From CAZNKO01 sp964573855 (GTDB taxonomy: Bacteria > Patescibacteriota > Patescibacteriia > UBA9934 > GWF2-40-263): a stretch of 9,610 bases of DNA. Shown piece by piece: positions 1-4,570 of this stretch (the stretch's first letter is position 1; every line of letters begins with the position of its first letter). The notes beneath the pieces were generated by a model that worked only from the letters and a program-made list of their open reading frames with translations, was not told the origin of the DNA and did no database searches. The stretch covers positions 1 to 9,610 of the forward strand of contig CAZNKO010000032.1 in the NCBI GenBank assembly GCA_964573855.1, in the 5' to 3' direction. A program made the position numbers and the translations under genes.

Positions 1-31
1 TCCCCAAGCCCCTTCCGGTTCGATTCCTCCT

Positions 32-77
32 CCCCAGAAAAAACAGCCCGTCGAATGACGGGCTGTTTTTTCTGGGG
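32..77. terminator. Bidirectional intrinsic terminator of the tRNA unit
   Basis: A perfect 21-bp inverted repeat (32-52 with 57-77) has a GAAT loop. Its core is AAAAAACAGCCCGTC and the complement, so each strand reads a GC stem followed by a T6 run. On the minus strand it lies directly after the CCA of tRNA-His and ends that transcript. On the plus strand it would end whatever enters from the left. The outer arms (CCCCAG / CTGGGG) coincide with the tRNA-His 3' end, so part of the symmetry lies inside the tRNA. Confidence 0.85.
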
Positions 78-148
78 TGCCTAGCGGGAATCGAACCCTC
101 ATAGCTGGGACCACAACCCAGTGCACTAACCATTATGCTATAGGCACC
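73..148 (-). tRNA. tRNA-His (anticodon GTG)
   Basis: Read on the minus strand this folds as a full cloverleaf. The acceptor is GTGCCTA/TAGGCAC. The anticodon arm is CTGGG-TTGTGGT-CCCAG, giving anticodon GTG. The T loop is TTCGATT and the 3' CCA is encoded. It carries the histidine identity element: an extra G at -1 (base 148) opposite C73 (base 76). The T stem GAGGG/CCCGC has one A-G mismatch. It lies 42 nt downstream of tRNA-Arg, so the two are probably processed from one transcript that ends at the adjacent terminator. Confidence 0.95.
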
Positions 149-190
149 ATGTGCGGCGAATCTTATGGAAAAAACTCTTTGGAATCAATA

Positions 191-266
191 TGGTGCCCCT
201 GGTTGGAATCGAACCAACATATCACGGCTTAGAAGTCCGGCGCACTATCCGTTGTGCTACAGGGGC
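191..266 (-). tRNA. tRNA-Arg (anticodon TCT)
   Basis: The minus strand gives a 76-nt cloverleaf with an encoded CCA: acceptor GCCCCTG/CAGGGGC, D stem GCAC/GTGC, perfect T stem GTTGG/CCAAC, and anticodon loop CTTCTAA reading AGA codons. The anticodon stem is odd. CCGGA faces GCCGT, leaving C27-U43 and A31-G39 mismatched and only three Watson-Crick pairs. It is the first gene of the tRNA pair. Confidence 0.93.
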
Positions 267-274
267 GTGAAAGC

Positions 275-308
275 AGTATAGACTAGCGATTTTTTCTCGT
301 CTTGTCAA
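275..308 (-). promoter_or_regulatory. Possible promoter of the tRNA-Arg/tRNA-His unit
   Basis: On the minus strand a perfect -35 TTGACA (308 to 303) precedes the tRNA pair. The -10 is unclear. TAGTCT (285 to 280) has ideal 17-bp spacing but poor consensus. TATACT (280 to 275) is a better hexamer but lies 22 bp from the -35. Location and the consensus -35 support the call; the exact -10 is open. Confidence 0.45.
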
Positions 309-315
309 TCCTGTT

Positions 316-363
316 CCGTCATTGCGAGGAGCGCAGCGACGAAGCAATCCAAACGAATGACGG
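316..363. repeat. Dispersed-type inverted repeat (CGTCATTGCGAGG...)
   Basis: CCGTCATT (316-323) and AATGACGG (356-363) form a perfect 8-bp inverted repeat. It encloses TTGCGAGGAGCGCAGCGACG, a sequence of the type I recall as a dispersed intergenic palindromic repeat in many bacterial genomes. TTGC and GCAA inside the arms add further pairing. It sits between the convergent 3' end of the recombinase gene and the tRNA promoter. No coding function is seen. Confidence 0.6.
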
Positions 364-366
364 AGA

Positions 367-1293
367 CTATCTCGATTTTCTTCCATGAAATTTTTTGTGA
401 ATATCCTTGAGCTGTTTGTTTGTCACATGTGTGTAAATTTGCGTGGTCGTGATCGAGGCGTGGCCGAGCATGGCCTGCACCGAGCGGATGTCGGCGCCCG
501 AGCGGAGAAGGTCGGTCGCGAAGGTGTGGCGCATGGTGTGCGGGGTGATGCGCTTGGTAATCCCCGCGGCCTTGGCGTAAAAGGCGATGGTGCGCTCGAT
601 CGAGCGGGGAGTGAGGGGCCCTGATTCCTTGCGTCCGGCCTTCGCACGGTCGTGAGAGACGAAAAGATAAGGAGAGGGATCGCGACGTTTGTCGAGATAA
701 TCTTTGAGCACCGCCTTTGCGCGGTCGGAGAGAAATACGACGCGCGGTTTGTCGCCCTTGCCGCGCACCGTAAACTCATCGCGTGCAAGATTCACGCCCT
801 CGATCTTGAGTCCAGATAATTCGGAGACGCGGAGTCCGGTCGAAAAAAGCGTTTCGAGGACGGCGATGTCGCGGAGCGCCACGAGTCCTTTCGCGTGTTT
901 CTTGGGTGTAGCGAGCAAACGCTCCAATTCATCCTCTTCCAAAAACTCCACGGTCCGGATCGGTTGTTTGGCAAGTTCGATTTGCTCGGGGGAGAGACTC
1001 GCGACGTCGCGCCGCGCAAGATATTTCAAAAATGTCCGGAGCGCGATCAGATGATAGTTCTGCGTGCTCTTCTTCATGGTGGGCTCGTGCCGCCCGGCCG
1101 GATTCCGATTGAGCCAAAGTCGGTAGCGCCGGATCACTTCGCGGGTAATTTTGTCCGGGCGCGGCGAACCCGCCCATGTTGCAAACCGGCGGAGGTAAAA
1201 ATCATAATTCCGAATCGTCCGCGACGATCGCCCGCGCTCAATTTCAAGATACTCGAGGAACTCCCGAATGAGTTTGTCGAGAGATGTTGCCAT
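367..1293 (-). CDS. xer: Xer-type tyrosine recombinase/integrase
   Basis: Site-specific recombinase that cuts and rejoins DNA through a 3'-phosphotyrosine. The Xer branch resolves chromosome dimers at dif; integrases of mobile elements share the fold. Starting at ATG 1293 the protein has 308 residues, close to the usual Xer length of about 300. Residues 5-95 form the SAM-like core-binding domain (IRNYDFYLRRF). Residues 115-300 hold the catalytic domain with all six active-site residues: R155 (STGLRVSEL), K179 (RGKGDKPR), H252 and R255 (HTMRH), H278 (LGHAS) and Y287 (TQIYTH). The C-terminal HKKFHGR resembles the Xer tail. An upstream in-frame ATG at 1332 would add 13 residues but lies in a hairpin. 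No Shine-Dalgarno is visible at either start. No element genes or att duplications flank it, so I favour a host Xer. XerC and XerD cannot be separated from this sequence. Confidence 0.93.
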   Translation of the reverse strand: MATSLDKLIREFLEYLEIERGRSSRTIRNYDFYLRRFATWAGSPRPDKITREVIRRYRLWLNRNPAGRHEPTMKKSTQNYHLIALRTFLKYLARRDVASLSPEQIELAKQPIRTVEFLEEDELERLLATPKKHAKGLVALRDIAVLETLFSTGLRVSELSGLKIEGVNLARDEFTVRGKGDKPRVVFLSDRAKAVLKDYLDKRRDPSPYLFVSHDRAKAGRKESGPLTPRSIERTIAFYAKAAGITKRITPHTMRHTFATDLLRSGADIRSVQAMLGHASITTTQIYTHVTNKQLKDIHKKFHGRKSR

Positions 1294-1330
1294 AAAATGT
1301 TTCGCCGTGTTGTACGTCGGAGACGGAGTC

Positions 1331-1490
1331 ATCCCGCTCCAGCGGCGGGATGCTCCTTATGTCTCGCCCCGCCACCCCTCGCTCACCGCCTCTGGCGGGA
1401 CCCCGCCAACGGCGGGGAAAGCTCGGGGACCAAGCCCCGTTAGAGGCGGCGCCTCTAACGGGGCAAGCTGGCGTGGCTCCGACATACTCC
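1331..1490. repeat. Cluster of GC-rich hairpins upstream of the recombinase gene
   Basis: Bases 1294-1602 hold no convincing gene. The section contains four closely spaced perfect inverted repeats: 1331-1337/1345-1351 (ATCCCGC), 1386-1390/1394-1398 (CCGCC, 3-nt loop), 1401-1407/1411-1417 (CCCCGCC, 3-nt loop) and 1434-1447/1451-1464 (14 bp, GCCCCGTTAGAGGC, 3-nt loop). An imperfect inverted pair, 1358-1373 against 1470-1486 (TATGTC...CGCC on both), brackets most of it, as in a small MITE-like element. If the recombinase were transcribed from the TATAAT near 1528, this would be its leader. Confidence 0.5.
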
Positions 1491-1602
1491 TCCGTACAAC
1501 AACGGCTCAACAGACTATTTACATTATACGACACAAACTCACTCTCGCCCACGGCAAAATCCTCTGGTGGAGCACAAAATGGTGTGATAGGATGCCCCCG
1601 TT

Positions 1603-1968
1603 ATGAATCGGGGAAACCACCATGTCATTCTGATCGCTTCTCTCGTCCTTGGAATTGTCTTGACCGCCATTCCGATGAGCCCCCCCTCAAGCTGCAGCGC
1701 CTTTTCGCTGGTAACACTCGGCCCCTTCTGTGCGGCAGAACAACTCCAGAGCGCTCCGCTCGGACTTTCGGAGCTCCCAAATGCCGCCCTCCCGAAAACT
1801 ATTCTGACGATCGTGGTGGCCGTAATGGTCTTTGTCTTCTTGCGGCAGACGACGGATGAAAAATCGTTCTCCTTATTCTTGTATCACCGGCTCGCGGAAC
1901 CAAAAAATTCTCTTCCGCTCAAACGCCTAGCAGAAAATCCTTGCCTGATCGCCTCCCGTGATGCGTGA
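1603..1968 (+). CDS. Small two-TM membrane protein, function unknown
   Basis: I do not recognise a family. The 121-residue product has two hydrophobic stretches (about 8-25 and 66-81). Between them lies a roughly 40-residue loop rich in Pro and Ser with cysteines C31 and C43. The second helix is followed by R81 and a basic C-terminal tail, which would fit a cytoplasmic C-terminus and an exposed loop. The ATG is preceded by a weak AGGA about 10 nt upstream and sits inside a small CCCCG/CGGGG inverted repeat (1596-1600/1609-1613). A DsbA-like oxidoreductase gene starts 59 bp downstream, so cotranscription is plausible. That the two loop cysteines are a substrate of that oxidoreductase is inference. 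A chance ORF cannot be fully excluded, but the two clean TM segments argue for a real gene. Confidence 0.6.
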   Translation: MNRGNHHVILIASLVLGIVLTAIPMSPPSSCSAFSLVTLGPFCAAEQLQSAPLGLSELPNAALPKTILTIVVAVMVFVFLRQTTDEKSFSLFLYHRLAEPKNSLPLKRLAENPCLIASRDA

Positions 1969-1987
1969 CCCCAATATCTTGTTCTTC

Positions 1988-2015
1988 CTTGTCCCTTGTC
2001 ACTTGTCACTTGTTA
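1988..2015. repeat. Four tandem 7-nt repeats (CTTGTCA)
   Basis: CTTGTCC, CTTGTCA, CTTGTCA and CTTGTTA follow each other without gaps just upstream of the DsbA-family start codon. The tract is pyrimidine-rich on the plus strand. It therefore supplies no Shine-Dalgarno, and it makes the longer in-frame start at 1965 an unlikely real N-terminus. Confidence 0.7.
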
Positions 2016-2027
2016 CCTTTTTCTCTT

Positions 2028-2786
2028 ATGGAACCAAACAAATCTTTCTTTGAACTCCTCCCGCCAAAAATTGCCTTCGTCGCCGGCGTCGTGATCGCCA
2101 TTCTTGCGCTTGGCACGGTTGGATTCGTGATCCTCTCCGGGTGTTTCTTGTCCGGAAAGTGCGCAAATGCGGTGACGACCGCTCCCGCGAACAATCAACT
2201 CGCTGCAAATAATCAGGCCCTCCCCTCTGATGAGCTTCTCCCGCCCGAAGAAGCCGTTGGTCCAATCACGGCCGTGACAGATGCAGACTGGATCCGTGGC
2301 GACAAGAACGCTCCCATCACGTTCGTGGAATATTCGGACTTCGAGTGTCCCTTCTGCAACCGCTTCCACCCAACCATGCTCCAAATCATGGAAGAATATA
2401 AAGGAAAGGTGCGCTGGGTCTATCGCCATTTCCCGCTCTCCTTCCACCCGCAGGCCGAACCAGCAGCCGAGGCCGCGGAATGCGCGGGAGAACAGGGGAA
2501 ATTCTGGGAATTCGCGGACAAATTGTTTGAAAATCAATCCCAACTCGGGGATGCGTATTACAAACAATTGGCCGGTGAGCTTACACTCAACGCGGAAACG
2601 TTTGAGGATTGTCTCGCGTCTGATCGAACCCTTGCCAAAATCCAATCCCAATCCCAAGGCGGAGCGAGCGCGGGCGTGAACGGCACGCCAGGCTCCTTCA
2701 TTATCGACGCAAACGGCGGCGTCCAGCCGGTGCGCGGCGCCCTCCCGTACGAATCCGTCAAAGCCATGATCGACGCCGTGCTCTAA
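2028..2786 (+). CDS. Membrane-anchored DsbA-family thiol-disulfide oxidoreductase
   Basis: Extracytoplasmic thioredoxin-fold enzyme of the DsbA/BdbD type (Thioredoxin_4-like), expected to introduce or isomerise disulfides in exported proteins. From ATG 2028 it has 252 residues. A TM anchor spans about 14-38 and a flexible N/A/P-rich linker about 46-80. The thioredoxin fold starts near WIRGDKNAPITFVEYSDFE, with active site CPFC (C107, C110). The family-typical AAECAGEQGKFWEF follows, and the cis-proline loop is GTPGSF (P221). An in-frame ATG at 1965 adds 21 residues encoded by the heptamer repeat and is rejected. No Shine-Dalgarno precedes the ATG. The next gene starts 14 bp after the stop. 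The fold and active site are clear. Oxidase versus reductase role is not decidable here, and no DsbB/VKOR partner is in the window. Confidence 0.93.
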   Translation: MEPNKSFFELLPPKIAFVAGVVIAILALGTVGFVILSGCFLSGKCANAVTTAPANNQLAANNQALPSDELLPPEEAVGPITAVTDADWIRGDKNAPITFVEYSDFECPFCNRFHPTMLQIMEEYKGKVRWVYRHFPLSFHPQAEPAAEAAECAGEQGKFWEFADKLFENQSQLGDAYYKQLAGELTLNAETFEDCLASDRTLAKIQSQSQGGASAGVNGTPGSFIIDANGGVQPVRGALPYESVKAMIDAVL

Positions 2787-2800
2787 CTATTCATTCACCT

Positions 2801-3418
2801 ATGGACCAACCCATGCCAGAGCAAAAATCGGGAAGCAAACTCTGGGCCATTATTCTGATCGTCGTCGGAGCGGTTGTCGTCCTCGGCCTCGTCGGCCTTT
2901 TCTTCACCGGAAAACTTATTGAGTGGGGATACAATCGCGCGATCGAAGCGACGAATGAAGGCGTTGTCGAATATAATTTTGATGAAGGGGGAAGCGGATC
3001 TGGCGTCTTTACAGATGAAGAAGGAAATGAATACCGCGTCGAGGCGCGCGGAGAAGGGGAATCGTTGATCAAGGGGTTCCCGAAAGATTTTCCGATCATG
3101 CCGGGCACAACGAATCTTGAGTCCGCGGTCGTGAAAGATCTCGACCAGATTAAAAACTCGGGATTCGGCGAAGATATCTCTGCGCTCTACACGGCCGGAT
3201 GGCTCACGAAAAAATCGGTGCGGGAAGCGTTCGACTTCTATCGCTCCGCGCTCAAGGAAAAAGGCTGGCGCGTGTTAAGCGCGGATATGATCAGCGAGGA
3301 GGTCGGGACCATCTCGTTCGAGCGCCAGAACGGAAGCGCGAGCGGATTTCTCACCGTGGCTACATCCGAAACCGACCCGGGACAAACGGAAATCGCGGCC
3401 TTGATCGGCGTTCAGTAA
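2801..3418 (+). CDS. Single-TM membrane protein, function unknown
   Basis: No family is recognised with confidence. The 205-residue product has a short polar N-terminus, one TM helix (about 14-36), an acidic glycine-rich linker (about 60-88), and an extracytoplasmic domain from about 92 to the end. That domain begins FPKDFP (93-98) and continues IMPGT, then later has AFDFYRSALKEKGW. This layout (an opening FPxDFP segment, then a helix ending FYxxxLxxxGW) resembles domains I associate with anchored proteins of Gram-positives and Patescibacteria; that is recollection, not a match. It lies 14 bp after the DsbA-family stop and is probably cotranscribed with it. ATG 2813 is an alternative start. 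The rpsO promoter begins 4 bp after its stop. Confidence 0.8.
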   Translation: MDQPMPEQKSGSKLWAIILIVVGAVVVLGLVGLFFTGKLIEWGYNRAIEATNEGVVEYNFDEGGSGSGVFTDEEGNEYRVEARGEGESLIKGFPKDFPIMPGTTNLESAVVKDLDQIKNSGFGEDISALYTAGWLTKKSVREAFDFYRSALKEKGWRVLSADMISEEVGTISFERQNGSASGFLTVATSETDPGQTEIAALIGVQ

Positions 3419-3422
3419 TCCC

Positions 3423-3451
3423 TTGACAATTCCGACCCTCTCTCGTATATT
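3423..3451 (+). promoter_or_regulatory. Promoter of rpsO (TTGACA-17-TATATT)
   Basis: A perfect -35 TTGACA (3423-3428) and -10 TATATT (3446-3451) are separated by exactly 17 bp. Transcription would start near 3458 and leave a leader of about 77 nt before the rpsO ATG at 3535. It is the best sigma70-type promoter in the left half of the window. Confidence 0.85.
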
Positions 3452-3486
3452 TCTTTCGTTATTCCTCATCATCTCGCGCGGTCTTG

Positions 3487-3508
3487 GAGTGGGGATGAGC
3501 ACCCACTC
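3487..3508 (+). promoter_or_regulatory. Hairpin in the rpsO leader
   Basis: GAGTGGG (3487-3493) pairs with CCCACTC (3502-3508) over an 8-nt loop, extendable by a G-U pair. It lies between the rpsO promoter and start codon. S15 represses its own mRNA in several bacteria through unrelated leader structures, so an S15 binding site is a reasonable guess, but no known S15-binding motif is recognisable. Confidence 0.4.
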
Positions 3509-3534
3509 TCGGACCGATGCGTCTTTCAACTCCT

Positions 3535-3795
3535 ATGCTCGACGTCAAAAAGAAGCAGAAAATTATTGAGAAGTTCCGCACCCATGCGTCGGACACGGGT
3601 TCGCCGCAGGTGCAGATTGCGATTCTCACGGCGGAGATCAAGGATTTGACCTCCCATCTCAAGGAACACAAGAAAGATTTCTCGAGTCGTCGTGGCCTCA
3701 TCAAGAAAGTGAACGAACGCCGCCGGCTCATGAAATATCTCGAACGCGAAGACGAGAAAGCGTTCGCGAAACTTATCACCTCCCTCGATTTGTAA
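3535..3795 (+). CDS. rpsO: 30S ribosomal protein S15
   Basis: S15 binds the central domain of 16S rRNA early in 30S assembly and contributes an intersubunit bridge. The 86-residue product matches the family length (about 88). It shows the family core HASDTGSPQVQIAILTAEI (17-35), then LTSHLKEHKKDFSSRRGL with H41, H45, D48 and S51 of the rRNA-binding surface, and the closing helix RRRLMKYL. ATG 3535 gives the normal N-terminus (MLDVKKKQKI); the upstream ATG 3517 would add six atypical residues. The bases just before the start are pyrimidine-rich (CAACTCCT) with no Shine-Dalgarno. It has its own promoter and terminator. pnp lies downstream, the classic partner of rpsO, here separated from it by a NYN-domain gene. 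Confidence 0.97.
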   Translation: MLDVKKKQKIIEKFRTHASDTGSPQVQIAILTAEIKDLTSHLKEHKKDFSSRRGLIKKVNERRRLMKYLEREDEKAFAKLITSLDL

Positions 3796-3801
3796 TGACG
3801 C

Positions 3802-3834
3802 GCCCTCGCCATGTGGCGAGGGCCGTTCTCTTTG
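3802..3834 (+). terminator. Intrinsic terminator after rpsO
   Basis: GCCCTCGCC (3802-3810) and GGCGAGGGC (3815-3823) make a perfect 9-bp stem with an ATGT loop, followed by CGTTCTCTTTG. The stem begins 6 nt after the rpsO stop. The T tract is interrupted, so some read-through into the downstream genes is likely. Confidence 0.75.
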
Positions 3835-3838
3835 TATG

Positions 3839-3965
3839 ACCCCGTTAGAAGCCGTATGTTAACCACCTGTATTTCCCAAAGCCATAAAGTCGTTCAATGG
3901 TGCACAGAATTTTTAAAAAGAAACGAAAAAATTTCCAATTTTTTCGTTCAGGCTTCTAACGGGGT
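3839..3965. repeat. 127-nt element with perfect 15-bp terminal inverted repeats
   Basis: ACCCCGTTAGAAGCC (3839-3853) is exactly complementary to 3951-3965. The enclosed 97 nt are markedly AT-richer than the neighbouring genes. They hold a second perfect 12-bp inverted repeat (AACGAAAAAATT, 3922-3933, with 3937-3948; loop TCC). The right end touches the ATG of the NYN gene. No ORF or transposase is inside. It could be a MITE-like insertion or, as RNA, a long stem-loop that controls access to that start codon. Confidence 0.75.
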
Positions 3966-4484
3966 ATGATCAAACGTCCGGACCAGCGCGTTGGTGTCTT
4001 CATCGACACGCAAAATATGTACTACAGCGGCCGCTACGTGCACGGTCGTAAGGTCAATTTCGGCAACATCGTCGAGGACGCGGTTGGCGGACGCAAGCTC
4101 ATCCGGGCGGTCGCTTATGTGGTGCGCACGAAAACCCTAGAGGAACAGCCGTTCTTTGAAGCGCTCCAGAAAGTCGGGATTGAGCTCCGAGAAAAGGAGC
4201 TTATGGAATATGCCTCCGGCGTGAAGAAGGCGGATTGGGACGTTGGGCTCGCGGTCGACGCGATTCGGATGATCGACATGCTGGATGTCGTGGTCCTGGT
4301 CTCCGGAGATGGCGACTTCATCCCGCTCGTGGAGTACTTGAAAAGCCGCGGACGCATCGTGGAGGTCATGGCCTTCCGGGAAACGACCTCATCGAAGCTC
4401 GTGGAAGCTGTGGATGAGTACACGAATTTGTCCGAGGATGGACGTCGGTATATGATCGGACCGACGCGACGACAAAAAAGTTAA
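3966..4484 (+). CDS. NYN-domain (LabA/DUF88, PIN-like) putative ribonuclease
   Basis: The family has a PIN-like fold with acidic residues that bind a divalent metal; characterised relatives act as RNases or RNA-binding factors. The 172-residue product is essentially one NYN domain: VGVFIDTQNMYY with D14 and N17, KKADWDVGLAVDAI (D90, D92, D98), VLVSGDGDFIPLV (D115, D117), and a final strand VEVMAF followed by the SSKLVEAVDEY helix. All expected acidic positions are present, so it should be catalytically competent. The start is placed at ATG 3966, right after an inverted repeat; the preceding GGGG could act as a weak ribosome site. It lies between rpsO and pnp, which suggests a role in RNA turnover or processing. 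The precise substrate cannot be told. Confidence 0.9.
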   Translation: MIKRPDQRVGVFIDTQNMYYSGRYVHGRKVNFGNIVEDAVGGRKLIRAVAYVVRTKTLEEQPFFEALQKVGIELREKELMEYASGVKKADWDVGLAVDAIRMIDMLDVVVLVSGDGDFIPLVEYLKSRGRIVEVMAFRETTSSKLVEAVDEYTNLSEDGRRYMIGPTRRQKS

Positions 4485-4522
4485 TTTATTCATTCTTTTT
4501 TGTCCTGGAGAGACTCAAAGAG

Positions 4523-4540
4523 ATCGAGACGCTTCTCGAT
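4523..4540 (+). promoter_or_regulatory. Hairpin in the pnp leader
   Basis: ATCGAGA (4523-4529) pairs with TCTCGAT (4534-4540) over a CGCT loop, 30 nt upstream of the pnp ATG. In E. coli a pnp leader stem is cut by RNase III and then degraded by PNPase as autocontrol. A similar role here is only an analogy. Confidence 0.4.
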
Positions 4541-4570
4541 ATCTTCCGCCTCTCACAGGACCAGTCATCT

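Noticed and set aside
73..1293. Integrated mobile element using a tRNA attachment site
   Set aside because: The recombinase lies near two tRNAs, but no tRNA 3'-end duplication on its far side, no excisionase and no cargo genes are seen; a host Xer is simpler.
1244..1606. Overlapping ORFs on both strands upstream of xer
   Set aside because: They run through the hairpin cluster, have low-complexity Arg/Pro/Gly-rich translations and no recognisable domain.
1965..2027. Upstream start of the DsbA-family protein
   Set aside because: The added 21 residues come from the heptamer repeat and would put a polar, atypical leader ahead of the clean TM anchor.
2013..2657. Long minus-strand ORF of 214 codons
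   Set aside because: It lies antisense inside the DsbA-family gene and shows no domain; it is a shadow of that coding sequence.
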